Part shown: one piece after another, positions 44,541-57,213 of the stretch | Layout of the letters: every line of letters starts with the position of its first letter | Numbering within the stretch: the first letter of the stretch is position 1 | NCBI GenBank assembly: GCA_023974075.1 | Contig: CM043801.1 | Span: 22,673,236-22,737,235, forward strand | Source of the DNA: Chaenocephalus aceratus | Lineage: Eukaryota > Chordata > Actinopteri > Perciformes > Channichthyidae | DNA: 64,000 bases | Direction: 5' to 3' | The notes under the pieces: generated by a model | What the model was told of the DNA's origin: nothing | The model's database searches: none | What the model saw: the letters and a program-made list of their open reading frames with translations, nothing else | Made by a program: the position numbers and the translations under genes

Positions 44541-45082
44541 GATTAAGTTGTACTCCAGTCCTGACAATTTCTTAATGCACCAACAGCCCCATCTCTGAAT
44601 AACCCCCTCGATCAGCTACCCCCTCAAATAAAATCTAATTGTGGGAGATACTACATTTCCTTAAACCACACCTCATCCGGCCGATGCACTGAACCGATGT
44701 GAAGGACACATGTTTGACTTCATTTTAAGTTGTCACAACAAACTACTGTAGCGATCCAAAAGAACAGGGGTCAAACTCTAGCTAATGTTATTTCCTTTCA
44801 CCTGGTAACTTCCGACACAAGAGTTACTGTGTGTTTGTACCTTTAAGTTGAGACTTCAAAGCCAAGAAATTCAAGTCTCAACCTCCGTGTCTGGTAAAAT
44901 CCCAGAAAAGCTTTTAATTTGTTCACTTACTTTGGGTCTTGAGATGGACTTAAAAAATTAAAAACAGCTTTGACCACAAGGCTTACTGCACTTCAATGTT
45001 CTCCTCTTTTTAACTCAATGCTTACTTTGGATGAAGCTGCATCATTCAAACTTCAACAAGACATCTTTGCTCTCAATTAGTT
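44541..45082. other. Non-coding spacer between two LINEs
   Basis: Nothing recognised. Confidence 0.6.
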
Positions 45083-45089
45083 TAGATCA

Positions 45090-45862
45090 CATATACGATA
45101 CGATATACTTTATTGTCCCCGTAAGGAAATTTGTTCTGGACTCCGTCCTGCAGTTCCGCATACATGTACATATACAAACATAGTGGACATTAAGAGACAT
45201 ACACATATCATCAGTCATACACCGTTTGAACAAACACAATACACAGACGCACATACTGACAATGGCGACCTATTGCACAACCCTCATGGCCAACATTTAA
45301 AAAGTACATTTCATTACATTTGACTACATTTCATTTCATGTGAATGTTAAGAAGCTTAATCGACATTGGTAGGAATGAGTGCTTATAGCGGTTCAGCCTG
45401 CTCTTGGGAACCCTACATCTTCTACCAGAAGGTAGAAGCTGGCATTCTGGGTGGAGTATGTGGGTGGGATCAGACACCATTTTGTTTGCCTGTCTGATAA
45501 TGGACTGCTCGTATATGTTTTGGAGAGATGGGTGTTTTTTAACCCCCATAATTTTCATAGCAGTCTGTACCAGGCGAGCGATCTGTGACTTTGAGTGCAC
45601 TGTCAAGTTACCGTACCAGGCAGTAATACCATGACCGGGGGAGCTCACACAACCCTGGGGGGCTCCTGTACTGATGGTCCGGGGCTCTGAGAGGGCATTG
45701 TTGACCCTGACATGCTGAGTGCGATTGGTTAAAAACGAAAAATACCATTTCAAGATAAAAAGGATTTATACTGATCTTTATCAGTTTTTGAAGCAAGATG
45801 TGAGGCTGCAGTGTGTTAAAAGCCGAGCTGATGGTCCAATTAGAGTAGTAAGTACTCAACTA
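45090..45862 (-). mobile_element. Rex1-like (CR1-group) LINE, internally deleted
   Basis: The minus strand begins with an RT motif A remnant (SSAFNTLQPHIL) and continues FLTNRTQHVRVNN, STGAPQGCVSSP, then jumps straight to a C-terminal block (ITAWYGNLT ... IYEQSIIRQANKMV ... LLPSGRRCRVPKSRLNRYKHSFLP) in one 140-codon frame (45753-45331). The segment with YxDD and the RT thumb is missing. The Asp before SSAF, part of the catalytic site, is also gone. The 3' UTR ends ACAATAAAGTATATCG plus TATCGTA repeats, typical of fish Rex1/CR1-like elements whose tails read TTT.CC...GG.ACAATAAAGT. Confidence 0.85.
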
Positions 45863-48800
45863 CTATTTTAGCTTGGTGCCATTTGTCTTTGACTGAGTGA
45901 AAAGATGAAAGAGAGGACTTGTTTAAATGAATGGAATTGATCTTCTAAGGTTATTTGCAGATACTTCATCAGTTGAGTGTTTTTGTTAAAGGTTTAAACT
46001 ACATGTGTTCCAAAAAGCTCAAATATCATGTTTTAAGAGCTTCACAAGCCACACACATAACATTACTCCAAAAAATACCAACTGCAGGATTATAATTATT
46101 TCACCTTTACCTCCATCAATGAGAGTTTGCAATTGGAAACACAAATGCAAATAAGAAACATTATCAGAACAGCAAACTTCTTCTTCTTCTTCTGTATAAT
46201 TCATGTATTCAAGGCAATTTTTGGAGGTTTGACTTCTTAAATAATGTTGAGATAAAGTTAATATTTAGATGAGCATTGATATGATGCAGGGCAGTACAGC
46301 TGTAGATAATCCTCGCTCAGCAGGTATCATGCAGCGTCTGCCTCTGACTGCAGCACAGTTGTTGTTGTTGTATAAACAGAGACAGCTCATATTTACCCTT
46401 CACCTAAAAGGAGTCTCTTGAGCCGACACGTTTGTATATCTGAACATCCTTCACAGGCTGCCTTGGGGGGGCTCACGCCTGAACTTTAAGCTTTTTATTT
46501 CACAGTAGGGGCGAAAAACTAGTATCAAAAGGTCACTTCCTTTTCTGGCAGGAAATACACACAGCACTGTGCACCTATATGATCACACACGTGCATCCAT
46601 TCAAACCCAGGTACACGCAGGGACCTGCACTGTGCAGTAAATATATTTTAAAGATGTTTCTGCAGAGGAGGTTGAAAGAGATGGAAGACCTTTACAGAAT
46701 ATTTCCCAGCGTGGAAGATGAGAAACATTTTGAGGGGTTGTTGAAGGAGGGCGGTGTGCAGAGAGAGATTGAGAGCGACAGGCGGGGAAGGGGGAAGAAC
46801 ACCAAATGTTAAGTAGCGGTTGAAGTGGAAGAATTCCAGTTTGGATTCAAGCTCCTTGGCTAATGAGGATCATTAACATGGCCTGCCCAGATCCTCTAAA
46901 CGCTGGGGAGGACTGGAAGATAAGGGATAAAAATAAAAGCTCTCAAGCACATCCCCACAAGATTCATAAGGCGGCCACTTGTAAAAAAAAAGATAGAGTA
47001 CACGCTGGCTGCGGAAAGGCTACATTTGGAAATTTGCCTTACAGGTACAGGGTGGAAATCAGAAGAAAATGACAGTAAAGTTGTCCTTCCCTTCACATAT
47101 CCTCCATTATCAAGAGGGCTGTTCACATATTTGATCCTTTGAGCTTTATCATTTCTGCTCTCTCCACTGGCTGTTCACCACACAGTAAAACAAAGCTCCC
47201 AAGAGGCTTAAAATAAGCTCCTTTCCTGCTTCTATAATTTCATGATATACAGTAGACATCTGTTTAGAGAACATGCAACCACTTCTACAGAGTGATCAAT
47301 TGTTTAGATAAAACCGACAGCATCAAAACAGTTTGGAAAAACAAATGTCCTTCGTCAGTGGTCCAGAATCGAGACCTGCTTTATGGACATCCTGCCATCG
47401 ATTCTTGTTTTTTCCTGCTCTCAGCACTGTCACTCTACACCGTTGCGTATGTGAAATTTACAACATCTTGCCCGATCAGGCCTTCCCAACAAGCAAATAC
47501 TGCAAACTTAGTGTTACATCAGCCCTTCAGTCACAGTGCAACTGCTTTTCTCTTCATCTTTTTTTTTTTATTAGAGCGCAGAGACACACACTCCGCTGTG
47601 TTAGACCCAAGGCTGTCAGACAGACACATGTCTTGATAGGATCCGCATAATTGGACACATTCATCCGTCTTTTGTTAACAAAGTACTTTGTGGTGCAGAG
47701 ATCAACAGTGAAGAGCTGTGATGGTACTGTTGTCTGGGTTTACCAAAAGAGCCTCAACTTAGATAGTGTTGAATACAAAAAACCTTTTAACAAGAAAACT
47801 AAACCCCAATTAGGCTTTAGGAAAATGCTGTTTGTAAAATGCTGTTGCAGTTTTTAGTATTTCTACATTGCAGTTTTTATACCATTGCGAAATATACTTA
47901 AAATAAAAACTAGTGATTTTCCAAACTGATCCGGACTGATCTCATTTTTGTTAGCTTAAAAAATACAGGCAGAAACGTTTTGGCCCGATGGTTGGCAGAA
48001 TATTCATCACAACTGCAATGAAGCCATTATCTCTCCTTGTTTATTAGCAAGGAGCAGTGGACTGTACTTTCTTTAATCCCAAACAATTCACCAGCTCTGA
48101 TCCCCTCAGTTTTCAGGATGGCTTTCTCCGAATTAAACGTTCATTAAGTTTACATCAATAATTGATGGGTTGTAGTTTTGAATCAGAGCCTTCAATATTC
48201 GGATTGATACGCTTGTGGAAAAAAAAGGAGGATAAAGCAAATTTAAAAGGAAAAGTATTTAGGGAAATATTGAAATGTTGAAAAGGTATATATTTTTTAA
48301 ATGCAATTCATCGGGACATTGCTCGTAACAAGGCTGCCAAAAAACACTGTGATTAGGGTCATTTAGCATTGCTTTTAAATATATTTCAGTACATTTTATC
48401 CAATATTTTGCTGAGTTTAACAAAGTTGTAATACATGGATGTGGTAATGCCTTTACATTGTTGGCCACAATGATTCTAGAATGTACACTTTCCTATATAC
48501 TATATGGCTGAAAATGTGAATATAAATTATCCAGAGAGTAATCCCAGGAGAAGAATTGAAAGAGAAGGAGAGAAGAAAGCATACTTACAAAAAGAGAGCT
48601 TTAACATAAAGCAGGAAAGAAAGAAGGGTAACAGTTCACATAGTCGGACAGATGCCTACGTCTGGCTCCTCTGCCTTGCAAACATAAATCAGAGCAGTCT
48701 AGTTAGGATTTATCACACAGACTGAGATGATCGCACAGGAGGCCGCTGAGGAGGAGCTGCTTGAAAGATGAACCATGATGGAAGTACAGGAAAATGCTCC

Positions 48801-50608
48801 GTTCATTGAACTCTCTCAAACTTTAAAAAATGTGCAAAGCATGTGTAATGTATTAATAGCACAAGTAAATTATGACTTTCCTACGAAACAATGATTAGAA
48901 TTGTTCCATGGTAAGATAACTAAAACTACATCCCTAACCATAAAAGTACTCATCTAAGATGTTAGTCCTTTTACTGCAGTCCCTTATATGCGACTGTTTT
49001 TAAATCCGTGCAGTAACTGATGGATGACGCGGCCGCTAATGAGAGCTGGATATGTCCAAATGTAACTGTCTTCCTAACGATAAGTAATGACGGTAGCTTA
49101 GCTAACACAATTAACACAGGCGCAGAGCAAAATAAAATTCCCCCAGTATGAGGTATTATGTAAATTATAATTACCACATAGACTATTGCGATCTTGTTCA
49201 AATGCACATTGGCAAGTGATTTGGAAAATGTAGCAAGGAAAATATAGTGAGAATGTGAGGCTGACTCGCAATAAATGAAACTACAAACAATGAGAGTAAA
49301 CATTAAAATAATTTTGCATTTGTTCTTGTCAGTGAAATGTCACCACTATTTAATTTCCATAAATCTTGCATACGCAGTAAGATTGTAATACACGTTTCAA
49401 TTCAGATGCAATTTTATAAAAAGGACAGGATCTCTCTCTCACAATTCCATACATTAAAAATATAATATCAGAACCACTGTATAGCAATCTGTATTTAATT
49501 TGAATTTCAATCACATGAGTTCCGCACAATCTCATTCCACATTCAATGAGGGATGCATGTTTTATGAGCGGCAGTTTTCACAAATGCAGTTACACTTGTG
49601 TGAGTTTGGGTGATTCTGCATATAAATGTGTGTGAGAAGGAGAGGCAGAGAGTGAGTAATGAACAGATAAAGAGCCGGCAAGGGCTAAAGACAAAAGACA
49701 GAGAGTGTGATGAGTGTGTGATGGGTGTCTGATGTATCCAGGAAGAGAGGTAGATCGGAGAGAGAAAGTGATCGGCTTGATGACACAGGATCCACATGGC
49801 AGAGAGATGTGTGTGATATGATGAACCAAAACACTGAAAAACTCAAGCCTCTCCACTCACAGCCGACACACACAAACACTCATAAAAGAACTCTGAGATT
49901 AACTGCTCAGATTCTCTGTTTACAAGGTAACTGAATTGGTGGTTTTCTCTCTGCCCGTATTCCACTACTTCTCTACCTTTTTCCGTCAGTCTGTGGCTCT
50001 CAGGATATAATCACCACAGCTTCCAATACGCTGTCGATACGCAGCACTGAAACCCCCCCAACCTGTTCCCCTGCTGCGACCATGAACAATACGTCTGGCT
50101 GACTTTGACAAATTAAACCAACTCGATATATGGAAATAACCTTCACGGGATGAAATGGAGGGGGAAAAAGGGAAGCGGGGGGGGGGGGGGGGGAGTATGG
50201 GGAGGGGGGAGGAATAGAAACTGAGAGAGGGATGGAGACACTCACAGATGGATGATGGGATATATCGAGCTTCTGAATTCTAATGGTACAGCATGGGAAT
50301 ACATGGAAATGGCACACATATAGACCGCTTTCTAAATGTCACCATAGATAATAATTAGTCTATAAAGCAACCAAAACACACATAGTCTGAGATGGAAAAG
50401 CAGGTAATGGGATTTAATAATTGTCCACATGCATGTTGGGTTGTTTTTTTAACTGGGCAACAATGCAAAAAAAAGGTAGAGTCCTGTATTCATTTAGAAG
50501 ATAGCAACTGATGGGAGAACACACTTTATCATTTCCCATGCGTATGTTGATCCATTAGATTGCAAAAACCTATACAATAATATTAACGGTCAACTCAGAC
50601 TTACTGTA
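45863..50608. other. 4.7 kb of non-coding DNA
   Basis: No gene or transposon was recognised. It contains a purine-rich stretch with a (G)17 run at 50177-50193 and a short (TTC)n at about 46180. Open frames of 60-115 codons show no domain. Confidence 0.5.
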
Positions 50609-51027
50609 TGTGTTAGGGATTAATTTTGTCTTTACTTAAGATATTTGACCTTTCGGCCTGTTATCTGTCTTAAGGAATGGGAAGTCTCAGCTATTGCTGA
50701 CATTATCAGTTTTATGACCGGTCAACTCTCGGTCACAAGAGCCATAGAGTCAGATAAAGTGATTCAGTGTCTCCAGGTGTTCACGTATACCTTCCCCCAA
50801 TATGCTGATTAGCTCTCGGTAAACTAGTTAAAGGGTCTACCAAGATGCGAGGCTGATCAGAATTGACATGACAACCCACCCGTGCAGTCAGAACTTTTTG
50901 CTGCTGTGACTTGTGATATGAATTCTCCGGCCGATGCTTGTAATAAACTACCAGTGTTTGACATCAGAACTCCTGCTCGTCCTGTGTCTCTTTCATGAGT
51001 CGGTGACTCCCACTGCATTGCTACACA
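50609..51027 (+). repeat. Possible solo LTR
   Basis: The candidate begins TGTGTTAGGG and ends GCTACACA (TG...CA with TGTGT/ACACA inverted ends). It has a polyadenylation signal AATAAA at about 50941, followed by about 80 bp of U5-like sequence. Length and order fit a retroviral-type LTR. No flanking direct repeat and no internal region were found, and no second copy is in the window, so the call is weak. Confidence 0.35.
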
Positions 51028-51748
51028 GAAGTTTCCCTTACAGTATGAAAGTACAACCCTGTCATCGTACATGAGTTTGAATGTACAATATCTTTTACCA
51101 AATAGTAAAAAATGACACAATTACAATTTTCTTTACCTTTCACAATCAAACTATATTCTTTTGAAATAAGTTGAACGGTCCTGCTTCTCGAAGGATGCCA
51201 AGTGTTTATCCCAAACTTAACAGTAACATTCCCAGAAGAAGGAAAAAGTGTATGTAGATGAATAGCCTTTCATGATAATTTGTCATGCAACTACTTCCAA
51301 CTAAATCAGTTTTAAAGCACGCTTTTGTCACGACTATTAATTGCCCAAGTAATTAGAATTCAGACACATTTCACCCGTGACAATCAGAAAATCCTCACTC
51401 ACACGCACTTTAACTACAAAAGCATCCACACATGGTGCAAATAAACACACAACCCAGCGGGAAGAGGTCGTTAAGCAGCTATTGTTGTGTTGCTCTCTGC
51501 TCAGCATGATAACAGTTTGATTGATACTGAGGTTCCCCAGCTAATCACCTGGCTACCACTTTAAACGTGCACCGTCTTGCAACTGATGCCACAACTGAAA
51601 CAGCAAAAAAGACACTCAGCACTAACACAAAGGCAAATAAACATACAACAGTGAAGATACAGGACTACGCACATACATACAATCTCGTCAGAAGCTGAAA
51701 GCAACTGCCCAACATTCGTCTCCGTTCCTCACAAGAACAAGTTAACTC
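51028..51748. other. Non-coding DNA, no recognised feature
   Basis: Nothing recognised. Confidence 0.55.
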
Positions 51749-51750
51749 AC

Positions 51751-52080
51751 CTGCTCCGAGTGACCAGCTGAAAGCTTTCAAATTGGCCTTGGGTAATCTT
51801 CCTCCCTCTCGGTCTCTTCACTCTCTCGGTCCCTTTGGCACCTCTCTCTCTCACTGTGTGGCAGAGACGTCTTACGGGCCACTCACCCTTCCTGTGTGGC
51901 TTGGCGTGAGTGCATCGATCTCTCAGCCAAGTGGTACGTTGTCCTGCTGTTTCCACAAGACTCAGATGTGCTCTCTCCTCTCCGCTCACTCTGCCTCGCA
52001 CAGCTGCAGAGGGAAATATGAGGACGGGCAACGTGGTTGGGTGCTGCTCCACTCTCCCTCTCTCTCCTCTCTCTCTTTAG
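51751..52080 (-). other. Candidate purine-rich 5' exon (minus strand)
   Basis: On the minus strand a GA-rich stretch ends at a strong 5' splice site, GAGCAG|GTGAGTT, at 51751/51750. A 101-codon frame spans it (52052-51747) but is basic and low-complexity, with no domain, so the exon would more likely be untranslated. It lies in line with two other minus-strand splice signals (52349-52404 and 53430). This is inference from splice consensus only. Confidence 0.25.
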
Positions 52081-52348
52081 TGAGCTGGGATGCTCTCTCT
52101 CTCTCTCTCTGTGAGGTTGTCAGCTGGTACGATGCTCACTCCTACTATCTCTTCACTGCCACTCTGTCTTGCTGTACTCAACTGCATGCTATCTCACCAT
52201 CTCTTTTTTGCGGTTCCTCCATTGATTGTTCTGTCTTTTCTCTCTCTCTCTCCTTATTGATCTATGTATTTGTGTATTTGCTTGTGCAGCCTCTAGTGGC
52301 TGCTTTCTCTTCATGCTGCTCACAGAGTCTATAACACATTTTACTCAC

Positions 52349-52404
52349 AGAGAACATGAAGCTGGGATGACAATTTGCTCCAGGATCTTAGGTGGCACCA
52401 CCAT
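52349..52404 (-). other. Candidate internal exon (56 bp, minus strand)
   Basis: On the minus strand a polypyrimidine tract and acceptor (GTTTTATTTTTTAG) are followed by ATGGTGGTGCC and, 56 bases later, by the donor CTCT|GTGAGTAAA. From its own ATG it is open (MVVPPKILEQIVIPASCS). Joined to the ATG-containing exon proposed at 53430 it would meet a stop, so the two are not both coding in that phase. The product is not recognised. Confidence 0.3.
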
Positions 52405-53429
52405 CTAAAAAATAAAACAGATAGAAAATAATCATTAGCATATAAACATGGGACAAGAACTGCATATTGATTGTTTTCAGTATGAATGTTTTACAATTAA
52501 TAGATTAACATAAGGTGACGTCTTAAAGTAGCTTGTTTTGTCAAACTAACAAGGTTAAGCCAAAATCACAAAATATTTTGCATTTTTCCCTGATGAGTTG
52601 CAAAGTGTTCTTATTGTTTATCAAATCAATGTTTGTTTTATGTATTGATAAGTCAATGAACAGGAAATTATTCAGAAAATAACTTTTTGTTCCAAGCTAA
52701 AATGAAAAACATTGTCTTCATAATTATCTTAATATATTTTTTGTTTAACTGTTGGCTAGATAAAAGAAGACATTGAAGATGTAAACGTCGACTGTATGTG
52801 AAAACCACATGTTCGGACATTTTATAGACACACAAATTGTTTATTTGATAAAGTATGCAGCCCTATAAGTGAATGGTTTAATTTGCATTTGACTTATTGC
52901 AATTTTGAATAATTTGTAATCTTGCTTGACACTCAGCTATTGAAAACTTTATTTGAAAAGTAAGCATGTAAATCTAATTTTTTTTAAAAATTGATTATAT
53001 TAAGATGATGGATGAAGAAGACTAAATAAATACAAAACAAAAACAGTTAGTCTAACTTGGATAAGTATGAATCAAGCAGTAGTCACTGTCAGATAGCCAT
53101 GTGCTTATGTTGACATGTAGCAAGCAGGTAGCGAGCTACAATACCATTAGCTTTCTAAAGTTAGGTTAGAATGGCTAGGTTTTTGTATATTTCGGGGGAA
53201 TTTCACATTTTTGAACACGGCTTTAAAATTAACGTGGTCTCAAGAGGATCAAATAATGAAATTAGACACATATAAGGTATTCAAGTTCGCACAGTTGACC
53301 AAATATAACGCTAGCTAGTTGTAATTAGAAGTAACAAAGCAACTCTTAGTCTTCAACGCTATTTAATACTTAGAGTGATAATGTTATGGAAACTCACCAT
53401 AGATAAAGTAGACACATTGCTAATCTTAC

Positions 53430-53600
53430 CGGAAGACATTTCTTATGAAAAAAACACAGGTATCCCAATAAAGTGCGAGTTATGGGAATAAGGTTAATCA
53501 CAGTCTAATGTCTGCAGGTGTGCTCATCATACAGTAATGGCGCTCAGTGCTGCCGCCGGTGTCTAGAAGTTGTACTGCAACAAAATGGTGGAAACAGTAT
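53430..53600 (-). promoter_or_regulatory. Candidate promoter and first exon (minus strand)
   Basis: The minus strand contains GCGCCATTA (YY1-like, near 53536), a local GC-rich patch (CACCGGCGGCAGC), then an ATG at 53439 whose reading (ATG TCT TCC G) runs into the donor G|GTAAGATT at 53430/53429. This is a TATA-less promoter layout in an AT-rich neighbourhood, which is why it stands out. It has no homology support. Confidence 0.28.
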
Positions 53601-56600
53601 TTGGGCCATTTCTCTACTCCAGAGCATAGAATGTAACATTATATTTTAAGATTAGCAAAACATGAAACGTTCTTTTTTGTTTATTTGATATACATATTAT
53701 TACTTATTACAGGTTCTTACATGTAAAATGGTGTATGAAAGGAAACGTGAAATCGTGTCTTACCAAGCAAGTGTAGAAAAAAAGTGGTTATAAAAGCTTT
53801 CCACTCATTTGATCATATTCTATTCAAATAATAATATCATTGATTATTTTATTTTTTTATTTGAGTTTAATGTACATTGTTTAGTCAGCAGACAATGGCA
53901 TGTGTTTTGGGTTCATGTGTTTAAATGTTCACTACATCTAAAGACGTGTTGGCATTTTGCCCGTATTCATATTATGCTGACAATATTGAGGCAGACATTA
54001 AATGAGTAAAGATGAAGGCTGAAATGCAACACAGGCCCCAGAGTATTTTTCAACACATGCTTATGTTAATACACTACTGCACAATGTATTGTGAGTCTTC
54101 ACATTTGCCACATGAAAGGCCATGCTTGCTGTGCAACTGAAAAACAACATACTGTAACCTTCAATCACTTGTCTTACCGTGATACCGCCTTTTGTGCCAA
54201 CTCTGACTGAGGAAGTGTTTCTCCTCGTGGGTGAAGTGTTTTCTGACGATGTTCTGCACTGAATAAAAACCACAGAGTTGTGTTATTCTGAGGGAGAATC
54301 TTCAAACACAGCAGCTAAGGAGTAAAAGGTGAAACGAACAGGAGCTGATCAACTGCTGATCAACTGCCGGACGGCAAAAGATACTTTGCATCAGTCAAGA
54401 AAAATTGTGGCTGTGGAAGAAATTATCTTGAATGCAATAGTGCAGGAAATGTGTTTTTCTATGTTGCATGTTTGTCAGGTTACGATTAAGAAGGGACCCG
54501 GGAGGAATACTGTTGTTTTATTTTTAGAGTGTCACACAGATGTGTTCATAGCCACACACTTCAACTTGTGCTTACCTTACCGTCATCAAAACAAAACAGG
54601 AGTCAAAGCGTATTCACACCACAGGAGATGAACCAAAAATACCCTTGGCTTTCCATCAGACGGATAATAAGTGTGAGTTTGTGTGGGAAAGAATCATCTG
54701 TGGGCAGAATGGTAAGATGCCGGCCTACATAGGGTGCCATTAGCTTGGTATAGAGGTGAACCTAATGCTGGATGTCACAGCTGATAAACAGACTTCAGGG
54801 TAGATCACTCGCCAGCTTACACAGGGATCATCATGTTGAGCTTATTAGGGCTAATTAGAAATGCTCAGAAAGAAAATCCCTGGAAAAAATAAACACAGTA
54901 AAAAAAGTGTGTTTTCCTCTGATGGGGACACATGCTGATGCACCACCTGGCTGTGGGCTCTTCTCCAAATACTCTGGATTACATACTCCACAAATACTTT
55001 ATATAGTCAACCCTATTTTACATTAAATCACATTCATTTTGCCATAATTCAATGCTTCTTACTTTTTTTCCAATCAATATAAATCACAAGTGATTTAGGG
55101 TAAACTATCTTGTTTACATAAGACTTTCATTTACGCAGGTTTTAGGATTTCATATATCTCTGTAAAAACCTTAGATAGATTATAGATAGGAATGAAACTG
55201 GAACGTTTGGTGTTTGTACGTGTTGCTGTAATTGAGATTCCTGGTTGCGATTATGAAAAACAAAAACATTTTGTCAGAAAATGATCTTTATGTATTCCAT
55301 ACATATTGTTGGAAGAAACTACAAAAGAAAATGCTGAAAATAAAAATGGTTATAGTAAATGTGAACCCGCCTCAGTTGATTGTTGATTGATTAGATCATT
55401 TGTATTTTTAAATCATATGTTTAATTTAAAATGAGGCAATGATGCTTACTTTTGTAAATAGACACATTTAGCAAAATGTAACATCTAAATGTGTTATTTG
55501 GATGTTTTTTTTAATTGAGACTGAAAGAAAACACGTTGCAAAACAGCCAAAACTCCATATTTGACAAACAAAAGTGGTGAGCAGAACTTTATTTTATAGA
55601 ACATTATCTGAACATAAGAGACAAAGTGTTTATGAACGTAATAACCCTCCACCATCCACTGCTCACATTTCCATTGTGATTAAATAACAAAACGCAGGTG
55701 TGAGCTTTCACACATTTCACACATATACAGGCTTATATTTTCCATAATGGTTGTTTATCTTTAGACAAATGCTAATATTCCAATTACACAAAGCATTCAA
55801 TTGTGTGTAAATACCTGTGAAATAACACACTGTTTGGGTAAGACCTTTATGATCAAGCACACTGTATCCAGCTTCAACATCAAAGCAGATTCACCCAATC
55901 TGAAAAACTTGATCAGAACAGGAGGCATACATATTTAATGTAAATTAAATTGACATTGTAACATATTGTTTCTTATTCCAGAGCTGAAAAACAACAGCCA
56001 TTATTCCCAAACAGCAACTGCAATGTTGATTATTTGAAACAGCTGTTTCAATGAGAAACGCAATAAAACATGCTGTGCTTTGCAGCACTCAGCACTTGCT
56101 GTTGCTCCACTGAGCATCCGATTTATTTACCTCTTGCAGGAGAAACATTCATGAATGAATAAATGCAATGCCAATGACATTTCTAATATTGCACAGCCAT
56201 TCATTGCAATATTGTCCTTTATGGAACTGAGAAAGTAGGCTATTTCATGAAAATGTAATGGTAAGGAATGATTTCAATCACATGCAGATAACCCTGAGTG
56301 TGTTTCTGCTGCTCCCAATATTCTTCTTCCCACATTGTCAAACAAGGCTAAACAGGTCTTATTCTTTATTTATGCTGCTGCATATCTTTAAGAGCAAAGC
56401 CCCAGGCAATGCTGTCTGTATTTACTTGAGATTGAATGTGATGCTAAACTAAATAAGGCTTTTAATCCCTTTTGTATCAACAGCTTGGTTATCCTTAGCT
56501 CTGTAAACCCTTTTTGCTTTGCTGTGTAAAAGTCGCTGTTGAGTTAAAAGTCAGCATGCAGCCTATATGGTGAATGAAAAATAACACACATCTGTTGCCT

Positions 56601-57210
56601 GAGAAGCTAATTCCATTTCAGAGCCGCATTATGATTCAAAACAGTCTTTCTTCTTGGGAAACGTAAAAGCAGCGAGCCTGTTCTGAAGTAAGACCTTGGC
56701 TTATCATAAAACAGAGACAAGGGCATCACAAAAGAAATGCTATTCAGTACACCGTTCCTCAGAGTCCCCCAGATGATCGGAGGTGCTGAGTGGCCATAAA
56801 GCCTCCCACAATTTAATCAATAAGGCTTTCCCATTGTTTAACATTAGTACTTGAGTGTGCCAATAATCCAATTAATTGCACAGATCATAACAGTGAAAAG
56901 CTGGCCAGAGAGTTTGGCTGGTTTGATGTGAATTACATGGATGGTTTGGTTTTATTCTGCTATAAAACACCCTTCACATAACACACATATTCACATATTA
57001 AACAAAAGAAATGTTAAAAAAATCCAACATTGAAAACTTGAGGGAAAAAACTAAAAATAGCATATCACACAAATAAGGCTTTATTCCAGAAATTGAAGTA
57101 TGTGGTCTTCACACACTAAATGAAAATACTAACATGGTATCATTTGTTACCATGTTCAGCTGAGGTATTTGATTATAAACCAAAATCAATGGACACAAAT
57201 GGGACTTAAC
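53601..57210. other. 3.6 kb of non-coding DNA
   Basis: No gene or transposon was recognised. 56560-56930 has mixed composition with homeodomain-like CCAATTAATTG and may be conserved non-coding sequence. Confidence 0.45.
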
Positions 57211-57213
57211 CTG

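Noticed and set aside
46863..47126. Open frames of 69-76 codons on both strands
   Set aside because: Short, mutually overlapping, no domain.
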